Below, in pieces: positions 35,287 to 47,200 of a DNA stretch of 64,000 nucleotides. The position numbers were made by a program, and so were the translations under genes. A model generated the notes under the pieces. It made no database searches, had not been told where the DNA came from, and was given only the letters and a program-made list of their open reading frames with translations. The stretch is from assembly GCA_015698045.1 (NCBI GenBank), contig BLAL01000252.1, positions 1,364,001 through 1,428,000 on the forward strand. Reading direction: 5' to 3'. Numbering within the stretch: the stretch's first letter is position 1; every line of letters starts with the position of its first letter. This DNA is from Rhizophagus clarus. Its lineage: Eukaryota > Glomeromycota > Glomeromycetes > Glomerales > Glomeraceae.

Positions 35287-36642
35287 ATGGTTATTAATAA
35301 TATGAGGAATTTAACATTAATATTGGTGGTATTAGCACTGTGTGCACTATTTTCAACAAACACAGAAGCCACTAATTCTCTTTCCGAAAAATTCAGTAAA
35401 TGTGAAAAAGAGTTTTGGTTTAAAAGTCCTTCCCATTATAAAAAATCATTTAAATCAAAATGTTTAAAGGAAAATCATTATAAACAATATGAGAAGAGAC
35501 ATCGTCAACATCATAAATGTCAAAATAAATCTCATGATAAGAAGTTCATCCAATCAAAATGGCAAAAATTTTCTACTTGTCGTTGTGAAGCTGCTTTAGG
35601 AGAATTGAAGAATGCTAAAGATTCAAAAATTTTAACTTGTTATCAAATTGCTAAATTTAACAAAGTTAATGGAGATTTTATTGGTCAATTATCAATTTTT
35701 AAGAAGAAATCTGATAAACATAATTATGATGTAGCAATTAAATTTTCTAATATTAAATTATCGGATCAAAAAAGTAAAATACATCGTTCAAAGAAAAGTG
35801 TTCAAATTAGTGATGGTCATTATACGGTTGAAACTCATTTAATTCAGGGTAAAATTTCAAAGAATGAATCTATGAATAAGATTTCTTTAAAGAGACTTTC
35901 TCCATCAAGTATTGCGATAATTGATAAAGATAATAAGAAAAGTATAACTTTAAAAGATGATCAACAAGTTTCAATCCCTTTCTCAAAATTCATTCTTAAT
36001 GATGGAGATAATAAAAATAATGATGAAAATAAACAGGAAACAAATCCTAAGAACTCTCAAGATCCTAAAAAATCACCTGCCGGACCATCATCCAATAATC
36101 CACCCAATGATTCAAATCCATCATCAGGTTCACCATCATCAGGTTCACCACCATCAGGTTCACCATCATCAGGTTCACCATCATCAGGTTCACCATCATC
36201 AGGTTCAGGTTCACCACCACCAGATTCAGGTTCACCACCATCAGATTCACCACCAACATCTGGCGATTATGGTTCTTCACCACCAACACCTGGTGATTAT
36301 GGTTCTCAAAACACTTCTGATAATACTGACAAAGTCGATCCAGCCGATCCAACCTCAGCAAACGCAGAAACTAGTCCAGATAGTCAAACTGGTCCCACTA
36401 ATTCCATTACCAGTTCAGACCAACAATCAGGTGTCAAAAAAGACAATGGTGGTGGTGCTGCATTTTCTGGCCTTGTTATATTCAGTGTTATTGTTTCAAT
36501 TGGTGCCGCTTTCGTTGGTTATAATACCTACGAAAGAATTAAGTGGCGTAGACATTATCGTCGTGGACAAGATGCTGCTGCTCAATTAAATACTTCTTTA
36601 GCCAATGTACCTGATTATAATGGTTATGGTAGGGCTTACTAA
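35287..36642 (+). CDS. Secreted/membrane protein with Ser-Pro-Gly-rich stalk and C-terminal TM segment
   Basis: A single exon of 451 aa, or 446 aa if the second Met (MRNLTLILVV) is used. An N-terminal signal peptide (LTLILVVLALCALFSTNTEA) is followed by a Lys/His/Cys-rich region (about 30-125, six or more Cys). A mixed region to about 240 comes next, then a low-complexity stalk with repeated SGSPSSGSP units and PTPGDYGS pairs (about 260-345). A TM helix (FSGLVIFSVIVSIGAAFVGY) and a basic cytoplasmic tail (ERIKWRRHYRR) follow. The layout is that of a type I surface protein with an O-glycosylatable stalk. I do not recognise the N-terminal domain. The stalk is encoded by perfect 9-18 bp tandem repeats at about 36121-36261, so its length may vary between strains. 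Confidence 0.8.
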   Translation: MVINNMRNLTLILVVLALCALFSTNTEATNSLSEKFSKCEKEFWFKSPSHYKKSFKSKCLKENHYKQYEKRHRQHHKCQNKSHDKKFIQSKWQKFSTCRCEAALGELKNAKDSKILTCYQIAKFNKVNGDFIGQLSIFKKKSDKHNYDVAIKFSNIKLSDQKSKIHRSKKSVQISDGHYTVETHLIQGKISKNESMNKISLKRLSPSSIAIIDKDNKKSITLKDDQQVSIPFSKFILNDGDNKNNDENKQETNPKNSQDPKKSPAGPSSNNPPNDSNPSSGSPSSGSPPSGSPSSGSPSSGSPSSGSGSPPPDSGSPPSDSPPTSGDYGSSPPTPGDYGSQNTSDNTDKVDPADPTSANAETSPDSQTGPTNSITSSDQQSGVKKDNGGGAAFSGLVIFSVIVSIGAAFVGYNTYERIKWRRHYRRGQDAAAQLNTSLANVPDYNGYGRAY

Positions 36643-39353
36643 AATGTATTTATTTTCGTTATAATTGGGTATCTTCTTGTAAATTTTATTTTCCTTTTTT
36701 TTTAAGTGATTTTTCTTTTAAGAATTGAATTTTAGTGTTTTAAAATTTCTTTAAATATCATCAAAAGACAAAAGACAAACCAAAAGACCCAACATGAACA
36801 GTTAAACGAATAAAAATCATCATCATTCATCCACCATATAACTTTATTAATATAATTAATTTAAATAATTCCGCATTCACACAATACAATCAATCAATTT
36901 ACTTACAATTAAATCATCATAAACTTCATTATTATTCATTTTTTTTTTTTAATTTTTCATTCATAATCATTTTTTTTTTTTTCTAAATTAAAAAAAAAAG
37001 GAATTATTTATAAAAATAACTTAAATAATTTTTTTTTTTTATTTAATTTAATTTCTTTTTAATTTTTTTTTTTTTTCTTTTTCTCTAAAATTTTAGAAGG
37101 GAGTTCATTGTATACAAAGAAAAAAAAAACAAAAAATTTTTTTTACCCCCTTTTTTTTTTTTTACGCGTAATATGCGGGATTAATAATGGGCCAAAGAAA
37201 ATATTATATGGTGGTATTTTAATATAATTGTCTTTGTTCAATTTGAAACCATATTTAGCAAGATAGTATTTTTTTTTTTTTTTTTTTGTATTAAATTTTA
37301 TTTTTTCTTGTAAACTTGTAATTTATTTATTTATTTTCTTGTAACGATCACGTAGACGCTAGATTCAATTACTAAAAGAATTATACAATAAAATTTGAGT
37401 CTTCTAATTGTATAATAATTAATAATTTTGGATGAAAATTGACAATTTACGAAATTTTCGAATACGCGAATACGCGTCAAAGCTAAATCTTTGCCGGTTT
37501 CCAGTTGGCACGTAATATGGTGAGTGCACTATAGGACTGTTCAATCACAACCATACACCTACATGCTTACTATATAGTATATACTCGTTCAATCGACGAT
37601 AATACGCGAACGCCGGCATATCACTTGATTACACGATAAAAAAAAAATTCCTCCCCGCAATATAGACGATCTCGGAACATTACGGGATGTCGATCTTGGC
37701 AACTTCCTAACGAAGTGATACTGTATAAGCCAAATTTTTAATCCACGACGTTTTTATCTTAGGAATATAATTAAACTAATGTAGGAAATTATCGAAGTTT
37801 TCAGAATTCTGTTACCCTATGCAAAGTACTTAATAAAAAATTATTAGATTACCAGACGATTACTGGACAAAACCTAGACAATTTGTCCAGTAATCGTTCA
37901 AATACTTTGGGGTAGCAGAATTCTGAAAACTGCGATAATTTTAATGTGAATCCGAGATGCTTTGAATGTTTTACTTGAATTTTATTGGGAGGACAATAAA
38001 TAATTAATTGACAATTTCCCCCATGAATTATGGGGTGAAATTAGTAAAACCAATTAATTAAACCATCATTTACTGTATCAATAAAACAGATATGTAATTA
38101 CATTATTAATATTAATCAGGCTATTAAGAAAATATCGACTGATAAATTCTTTTTGACGTTGATCAATAATTAGGCTGACTAATATCACTTTTTATTGGAT
38201 GGGGGAAACCGATAAAATTTCTAAACTTTAATAAAAAAACGAATTGTTTCAGATTCATTTCTTCAAACAAACAAATATTGCCAAGTTTTTTAAATTCTGT
38301 AAGATATATATATCACACGTACTAGTTTTAAGTTAATTTATATAACCTTTTTAAAATAATTATAAGAAAAGCGTTTTTCCGTGTCAAGAATGGATGTTAC
38401 CAGGCTGGAAATTGTCAATTTACCCTGTATTTTTATTATTAATAATTATGATACGAATAACAATATGTTAACGTTTCACGCGATGCAATTCTACTTAAAA
38501 TAAAGTTAATTTCTTACAAACAAAATTAACCTGAAATTTCAAAAAATTATCTTTATTACTGTTTAGGAAATCTTCGGAAATGAATACTTTGATGGCTTAT
38601 AGATAAGAAAAAATATATAGATATCATTATCAGATAACTATCGACTTGGTATCATAATTTATCCTACTTGGTTAATTTTCACAACAGATTTGATAACCGA
38701 ATTCGGTATCATAATTTATCCTATATGATTTTATTTCCACAACAGATTTTGGTACCGAGTAATTTATCATGATTTATGTCCACAACAGATTTGTTTATAC
38801 CTTCCCTAAATGAAACAAACTTTTTTCAGTTTTCTTTCACTTTGATAGAAATCAAAATAAATTCTATTATTAAATTATATGTAAATTACATTTTAATTAG
38901 GGTACAGGAATATTGTTGATTATAATTTATTTGGACCTGTTCGTTCAACATTACCGACAGTTGCTACATAATGTACGGGACATGTGACAAGTTTATGCAG
39001 ACTACCCGACAACCCGGCAACCCGACATTACCGGCAATTCAATTTCCCGTCAATTATTATCACCTGAGAAATGCGTGTGGCTCGTCAGTTATTGATTCAC
39101 TTTGCTGATCATAGTCATATGAACAAAGTACTCAAAAAATGGATTACTCCGTCGGTGACCTTTTACATTTCAAATTAAATACTAATATTTTCTTGAATTT
39201 TTTTTTTTCATTTCAATGTTCACACTTTATAATACAAATAAATTATGTACTAACAAATACAGTAGTAAAGATATTATATATATATATATACATATATATC
39301 ATTTTAACTAAAAAGAAAAATTTCTCAAAATCTTAAAATCTGCCCGTGCATCA
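36643..39353. other. Spacer with poly-T runs and one foldback
   Basis: The two flanking genes converge here, so it holds both 3' UTRs. Poly-A/T runs are dense at 36940-37310. A foldback element sits at 37786-37941. Near 38640-38800 three copies of an ATCATAATTTATCCTA...CAACAGATTT word follow each other. A TA microsatellite is at about 39275-39300. No gene is seen. Confidence 0.55.
37786..37941. mobile_element. Foldback (MITE-like) element
   Basis: The outer arms AAATTATCGAAGTTTTCAGA... (37786-37816) and ...TCTGAAAACTGCGATAATTT (about 37913-37941) are inverted copies with few mismatches. Inside, CGATTACTGGACAAA (37857-37871) and TTTGTCCAGTAATCG (37882-37896) form a second perfect inverted pair. 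No ORF is possible in 156 bp. Confidence 0.75.
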
Positions 39354-42186
39354 CTAACCAAATATGTTTTCAGTGAATAATCTAAGGATTAAATAAACGC
39401 AACTACCAAAGAATCTAATAGTTGCTAAAACAGCAACATTACAAAGTATAAAAACAAAATAATTTGAACTTATGTTAGGATTAAGCTTTACAGTTATAGC
39501 AGCAATTAATATCATATTTGAAAATATCCAAGAGGTTACAAGATAAGTTCTAAACTTTGCATTTGATTCCTTTTGCGCTTCTCCTAATTTCTGTTTTGAA
39601 TCCTCCTCTATACTTTGTAAACTTTCTTGTGTTTCTGGGTTCAACAAAAATTTCCGTACTCTTTCATATTCTTCATTAACATCTTCTGGTACAGCTACTG
39701 TAGCACTTTGACCTTCTTTTACATCGACTTTCTCTTTTTCATCATGTACCTTTTTTTTGGGATCTCCTTTTGTTCCCCAACTGAAAAGGAAAAAATGGCA
39801 TTATGATATTAACATAAAAAGAAAACTGAAAAAAAAAAGAAGTATCCTTCTTGACTTACCTAACATCATGAATATTACAAAAAGCATAAACATTTAAAAT
39901 ATTGACATAAAAAGGTATCAATAACGTATATTGCAAAAAACTAGTAAACATATGATATGGTTCAAAAAATAAGAAGCTAGCAATAAAATACAATCCATAA
40001 GTACTTAATAATGATATTACAGCAAGTCTAAAACTGATATTGTCAAAAGCTATGTTTACGCTATTTAAATCAAGATCATTCAATTTTACTTGTGATTCTT
40101 TAAAATTTTGATAAGTTATCAACGCTGTCGCAACTATCGTATAAATCATTAATAACGCAAAAAATATGGTAGTAAATATATAGGCCCGTCTTGCACTATA
40201 AAATTTAATTAAACGTTAATTAAATAAAAGCGGTATGAATTTGTAAATAATTATGAAAAAAAATTTACCTTCCTGGTTTATTACCCATAGCCAATGCGAA
40301 TTGAAAAAGAATTAATGCTATATAAATATATCTCAATATATCAAATACAGATGAGTTAAACGTATTTCCTATAATATGAAACATTAAATAAAGATTTCCC
40401 TATAATAATATAAATTTTAATTATTATTATTATAAAATTCTTTAAAAATATATCATGTATTTACAATATAACTTACCAATGCAAACCAAGAAAATGCTAC
40501 GTTATAAGTTTGATAAAACATTTCAATTAATAACAAAGTTTTCCTCCAAACACTATGACTACTTCTACAAATGTTATAAGTATGAGAAATAGCATAAAGA
40601 CTAGCAAAGAAAGTTCCATTTAACCAACGGCGACGTTGTTTAATTAACTCGATTATTTTATCAGGTACATCCGTTTCTGCGGAAGCTGACTTAACATATT
40701 TTAATAACCAGGATTCATTTCTTTTTGAGATCAATTCAAAACAAAGAATACGATCTTCTGCTAAATACATATTTGCCTCAAATAAACCAGCCTTAGTTTT
40801 TTGATCTTTTGATTTTGGATCATGAAGTTTCTCTCCCAAGAAATAAGAAGCTAATGGTCCAACTTCTTCTTTTGTTTCCGGATCTATTTGATTCGCTAAA
40901 GCTTTGTAACGATAAGCAGAAAAAGCACCAGGTAATACAGTAATATAACCAAAAACGGATTCTAAAGGTTTATCTAAAATATTTGACATTTTATATTCAA
41001 AATTTTGAGCGGCTACAAGAGGATTAAATAATATATTTTTTCCATATTTTCCTTTCATTGCAACAATTTCACCACAAGCTCCACCAATAGACTTATTTGT
41101 ATCAAAAGCTTTCCATAAATGATAAATAGATTTTTTACCAGGTTTTGTACCAGCATCTAATAAAATACAAACGTTTGGTTCTAAAATTTTACCAAAAGCA
41201 TTAAAAAACCATCTATGAGAATTAATTTTTTTCGTATTTTCTTCTTTAAGACAAAATAAAACTTGAATTGGAGTACGACCAACTTTATCTCCTACTGGTT
41301 TCATATCATCCGGATCAAGACAAAGTTGAGTCGTATACTCAAAAATATGTGCAGTCACAGATTTATTATTTACTTCTTTTTTTATTACACCTTCTTGAAA
41401 TACTCCTATAGCTGATAAATAAGCTTTTGTACTTATATTAATTTCTTCAAATCCATCTGATACGACACATACAACAACCTTTTTCCATCCATCTTCATTC
41501 CACGTATTTGATTTATCTCGTTTACATAATTCGTAAATATTTTTCACAACTCCATAAAATGTACGCGCAAATAATTTTGCATCTTCGTTATACATTGTAA
41601 TAACTATAAATATTTCAGTATGTCTTTTATAAATTTTTTGTCTAAGTGTATATTTTTCTTTTTCAAAATCATCAGGATCGCACGTACAAGCCGTGTATTT
41701 AACTTCATCAAATTCTTTTTCCTCTTTAAGAGGAAATTCCCTCGTTAATTCAGTAGGTACAGGACAATTATAAGAGAAATGGCCATCAGATAATTCAACT
41801 TCTTGTTGTTTATAACGACGACGTGGTTGATAGATTGGAACTTCACCATAATGTATTTCAGGTTGAATTTTTTCTGATATTTCTATAGTTAATTGATTTG
41901 AATCATTTTGCAAATTTGTTTGTAATGAATTAGTCGATGGCAATTGATGTTGAAATTCTGATGAAATATTTTGATGATGTTGCGGAGTTGGCATAAGCTC
42001 AGTTCCCGTAGTTCCCATATTAATCATATGAGAATTATAAGAATTTTGAGGTACATTTAAAATAGATTGTGCACCATAAGAATTATCAGGGAAAGTTGAA
42101 GGAGGATGATTATATTGTGGATATCCCTGAATTGGGAATGATGGTGGTGGTTGCTGATATCCTCCTCCTTGTCCTTGTTCTGACAT
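39354..42186 (-). CDS. chs: Chitin synthase (division I, class I-III type), four exons
   Basis: Minus-strand exons 40477-42186, 40269-40399, 39860-40195 and 39354-39780 stay in phase and give 867 aa. It is a membrane GT2 enzyme polymerising GlcNAc from UDP-GlcNAc into cell-wall chitin. A Gln/Pro-rich cytosolic leader (1 to about 120) precedes the chitin_synth_1N region (from about RRRYKQQ) and the catalytic domain (about 190-540). VVSDG (D244), LLDAGTKPG (D344), QNFEY (394-398), [13 protein letters not shown] (477-479) and QRRRW (517-521) are all visible. Multiple TM helices follow in exons 1-4, including after HDVSWGTKGD, where the last two helices flank the Lys/Glu-rich loop. Length fits class I-III enzymes. 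I cannot separate those classes by eye. Confidence 0.95.
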
Positions 42187-42840
42187 AATTTATAAATTAA
42201 TTATACGAAAAAAAAAAAATTATGTTGAATTCTTGTTAACGAACTTTTTTTTTTTTTTTTTTCTTTTCTTTTTAAAGAAAAAAAGGTGATTTTTTTTTCT
42301 TACTTTATAAGAAGAATGGTTCCTTCATGTGGAATGTTACAATCAATCCTAAAAAAAGGAGATCATTTAAGAAATTATAATTAGAACAATCAGATGAAAA
42401 CATGAATGATCAATACAAAATAAGAGATTTTTTAAGATAATCTCTCGTTGTTCTCATTGTTTAATTTCCTCACAGAGAAATATTAATACGAACCTAAATC
42501 TTCATAAATTTTTACTAAAATATAAATCATTTAATGATATATACGGTTAATCTACGAAACCTTCGTAGTTTTCGACGTTCGAAAATCTTATCGTATTACG
42601 CCATTCGCATTGTATAACGGAGATCTGTTGATGTAACGTTCTACTTAAAATCAGGGTTATAAACGAATTAAGTAACCGTGCAACAGGGGGTCAAGTCAGT
42701 GCCAACACTTATTCATTAGATTGGAACCGAGTCTTGGATCACATGTTAATAAGTACGGTGACGACGCTAGTTACATCGTAAATAATACGCTTGAGATATT
42801 TAACCTCAATTTTATATTAAATCGATTGACAAAATAAGTT
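42187..42840. promoter_or_regulatory. Upstream spacer of the chitin synthase gene and of the 42841 ORF
   Basis: This 654 bp spacer separates two divergent start codons. It has long T and A runs (42245-42262, 42280-42300) just upstream of the chitin synthase ATG. No specific factor site can be defended. Confidence 0.45.
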
Positions 42841-43278
42841 ATGAATAATAATAATAATCTTGTACAAAATGATGATTATAATAACGATCTCCAGCTGCAT
42901 TTTTTTCCAAATATTGATTACAACGATGCTTACACTTATACTAACTTCCTAATATTCTTCCACCCGCATATGCCTAGCAACTATGTTGCTATTCCGGATT
43001 CTAACGAACCAACATATTTCAACTTCGCAACTTTGCACTTCAAATACCCCATCGTATGTACTGTACCTGATCAAAATTCAATGCAGCAATGCAGCATATT
43101 CTATTCAAACGATGACTCAAATGACAAGTGATATTCCACCTGACATGAATGTTATTCCGAAATTCTCAGATTTGATGTTCCTGGCAGTCAAATTATTATT
43201 ATTCCTGTTTCTTCTTCATTAAACAAGCTTGAACAATTCAGATATGTTGAATCAGAAATAAAATCATACTTGTGTTAA
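42841..43278 (+). pseudogene. Short lineage-specific ORF, apparently frameshifted
   Basis: The first frame (42841-43131, 96 aa, starting MNNNNNLVQNDDYNNDLQLH) reads like a real Asn-rich leader followed by a globular stretch ending CSIFYSNDDSNDK. Just after its stop a second protein-like stretch, EILRFDVPGSQIIIIPVSSS...EIKSYLC (43159-43278), lies in the same frame. The linking piece SDIPPDMNVIP is in another frame. Two compensating shifts, or an unusual intron, would be needed to join them. I do not recognise the family. It could be a decayed paralogue of a lineage-specific gene. Confidence 0.45.
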
Positions 43279-44281
43279 ATTATTCTTAGAATATACCGCA
43301 GTAACCTTTTTAACACATGGCATTATTATATGGTTGTTACTTGTTATTTATATTTCGTATCTATTTTTGTATCTATTTTTATATATATAAATTTATAAAT
43401 AAAGCTCATTTTATCATCATGAAATTCTAGACTTAGGTTGAATTTTTGATTTAAGTTAGAACTTAATTAATCTTACCGCTTATTTTTTGTTTTTTTTTTT
43501 CTTTTCAGAGACATCTCCCAAAATTCATTACAAGAATTTGAATTATACATGGGAGCGTTGATATTATGTCAATTTGGCATTGCGGCAGTGTACACCAGCC
43601 CCGTATCGAAATGAATTATGCCGTCACAATGCTGAATTGCCGTAATACCATAATGGTCAACGACTTGCACTTATGTTCTTTTTCTTTAGTCAAATATTTC
43701 TTAATATTTTTTTTTAACGGATAGTCCTTGAACTTCTCTTAGAACAAGCTTTGAAATAAGCGGGTAGGTTCGTTGAGATTGTCAATATCGTTTAAAACTT
43801 TAAGAACGTTAATGACAACTTTTGGCAATTTTACAAGTTCTAGTACTTGAGTTTTTTTACTTTTTTTTCGTTCCAATTTTAATTTACAGAAAAGATTCTC
43901 CATGAAGTTAAGAATTAATAAGCAAGTTATTTGCTTACAAATACGTTGGGAATATACATTTTTCATTATAAGATTAAAATTTATATTATTTGTAAAAAAC
44001 ATAAACTTAATATCGATTCATCAATTCGGCAATTCTGCCATTATGAACAATTTCGACATTACGCAGAGCACAGAGCAATAATTACACCGCCGCAATAACT
44101 CCACGTGTAATGACTTGTTGAACTTATAAGTATAACGACCACGTGTATAAAATCTTTGCTGCATAATTTTTCATTAATAATAGATCGGTTAACACTCTAA
44201 GCCACCAGATCTTATGATCTACGTTGTACATAAAATTTTGAATCGAATTTTTTTTTTTTTTTTAAAAAAAATAAATCAGCG
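43279..44281. other. Spacer upstream of the URB2-like gene
   Basis: There is no gene. The open frame at 43739-44002 (-) is low-complexity and unsupported. GC-containing words such as GGCATTGCGGCAGTG, ATGCCGTCACAATGCTGAATTGCCG and TCGGCAATTCTGCCATTATG occur between 43570 and 44060, perhaps a decayed repeat. A poly-T/A run (about 44250-44270) precedes the next start. Confidence 0.45.
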
Positions 44282-47200
44282 ATGAAGTACATTGATAATA
44301 AAAGAAAATTGGAAAATGAAGCGTTTACAGAATTAAATTCGATTATACAAAATTTAGAATCCAATTCTGAAAATTCTCAACATATTTTAACAAAATTAAC
44401 GGAATCTTTAGAGAAAATTTTAAATGAGAATCTTTATCAAGCAAAGAATGATGATGTATCACGTCAACATGGAGAAATTCTTAAGAGAATTATTTCTTAT
44501 GCTATCTCAATCTCCAATCTTGGATGTAAATAATTAGACTTTGTTCATATTTTATTTTAATTCAGTTTCTAATTAATTATTTATTATTCTGTCCATGGAT
44601 TTTAGCTGACGATAATTATCCTTTGATATTAAAATTATTTAATTTATTGTTACAAATTGAATATATTATTGTTCAAGAGCATATTGAATCTTTATGGAGG
44701 ATTATACTTATGGTATGTAGGGATATATTTTTACTTACATTAAAAGATTAAAAAAAGTTATTGAATATCATAATCCCTTTTTAGTCAAAGGTTGAATCAA
44801 TAGACATTTGTACAGAATTATTGAAAAGGATATTGGAAGTGTATGCCAAATCTCATAAAATGGATTTATACATTAAAAGCCTTTTATCAGTTTTAAGTAA
44901 TATACAAATGGATGCACATATAATATTAAGATCTCCATTATTTTTTACAGCGATTTTGGATGAGTATGTGTTTGTTTTGGTTTTTTATTTCAATTAAGAA
45001 AAATTTCTGAAACTTATTTTTATAATTATTGTAGATTCTCAATTAAAGTAACAAGTAATGTGTCAACATCTCAAGCCATTGAGATTATAGCATTATTTAC
45101 ATCAGAGTTATTCAGTTTACCTGGATTTTTTGAACAAAGTATTGCCATCAACAAATCAAATAAGAGAAGAAAATTGGATGAAAAGAATATTACTGATATG
45201 AAAATAGTTGATCCATTGATTCTACTGATGGTTAAATTTTTGAAGGCTTTAAAGATCTCTGTTTCATTTAAGGATGAAACGGATAAAGTATTTCAAACAA
45301 TATTTGATCGATTTATTCATCCAATTTTATCTCGTGATTACAGCAATAAGGATGAACTATTACATGAAAATCTGTTATATGCTGCGCTTAATTTGCACCA
45401 TGTTTTAGTGGATATTTCTACTACATATTGGAAGAATGTTGCAACTTCACATTTTGTGGATATATTATTTAATGCTACATTAAAGTGTCCAAAATCGATA
45501 CTATTTTTGGTATGTTTTTTTTATGATTTTTATTCTAGACGTAGGACTAATTTTTTTTTTCTGTTTATTTTAGAACAAAGTTCGACTTCAACATGTATAT
45601 CAATCAATTTCATCAATGAAATATCAATATGATATGAATGATGATTCAATTATTATTTTACGTAAATTAATAGATTCAGTTCTTCTCACTTTGAAAGAAC
45701 CAGAAAGTCCTGATATTACTTGGACAGGAAAATTGGTTGATCTGAATGAAGAGAATTTTGTTGTGGCTAATTTTATGATAATCCTTGGAGATTGGCTTGA
45801 TGTTGTTAGGTAAATTAAAAAAAAAATCTTCTCTTAATTAAATATTAATAATTATCTAACAAATTTATTTTAATTTAGCAACATGTGTTATGAACATCAT
45901 CTTGCATTGATTGTAAGATTCATTATCAACTGGTCCATAATTTATTCATCAATCGACTTACATCATCTCAAAGAAGTTTCTATTGGAACTTTATGCTTGC
46001 GACATTTAAAATCTGCAGAGTTTTTTGAATTGAAACCTTTGCGAGGTAATATATTTTTTTAACCATTATGAATATTATTTGATTTATTTTATTTTATTTT
46101 ATTTTTTTTTAACTATTTTTTTTTTTTTTTATGTATATGATATAGACAATTTTGTAAAGGTATATTTAGAAGAAATATCCAAATGTTTTAAACAAATAGA
46201 AATATCAAATGAGAACAATAAGGAATTGGATATTATTCTAGTTATTGGTCAACAATCAGATAGACCAAATATGTTAAAGAGTGTGATATCTTGCTTTAAC
46301 GAAAGTGTTGAAACTATAAATCCAAAAATTTGTTTTCCTTCAACAAGTATAAACAAGTTAATAAAATATTTTAATTTATTACATTTATTTCCTATGGAAT
46401 ATTTTACAAAGAAAGAAGTCAATGATCTTTCATTATTAATATTGTTGATTGATAAATGGATATCACTTATTAAGGTAGAAAGTTGTGATGAATTTTTAGA
46501 TATATTAAAGTGCTCTATTTTGTGTAGAAGTTTAATGTGTAAATTTATCTCATGTATGAATAGAAAAGATGACATTCTGGTAAGGAATTTAATAAATTTA
46601 ATATTTGTTTATAAAATTTATTAATATTACTAATTATTCAATATATCACATATTATCAATTATTTAGAAGAAAGATGTATCTTTTATTATATGGTGGATA
46701 TCTTCTATAAATATGTATCAAACGTACACAGTTGGTTATATAAATGATAATGAAACTATTCAAGATCTTTTTGAAAAATTTATACAAATGACATGCCAAG
46801 TATTTACATCTATAATAAGGTAAGGGATTTTATATTAATAATATGGCTACTAATTGGTATTTAGGATTTTTTCCACCAGTTATAAACTGGCGGATCAATT
46901 AGTATATCCAGGATGATAAAGAAGTTATTTACTGATCTAGTTTAGTATATAAATGGATCATCATCCGAAGGATGATGATCCATTCATATACTACTAGATT
47001 AGTAAATAACTAATACTTATTTTACTTACCTGATTTTTTTTGCTTATTTATTTTTAGACAAGTTCTCATTATTTTTCAAGACAATGATGATTTTAAAATA
47101 GATTATTTGAATAAAACTGTAGATTATTTTAAAAATCTAATCGATAGTATAGGGGAATCATCTTCCAAAGAGAAGGATTCATCAAGTGATATTATATGGA

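Noticed and set aside
35957-36589. Shadow frames rich in His/Gln (+) or Met/Val/Asn (-) inside the surface-protein gene.
   Set aside because: They are produced by the SGSPSSGSP-coding tandem repeat read in other frames. The main frame has a signal peptide and TM segment.
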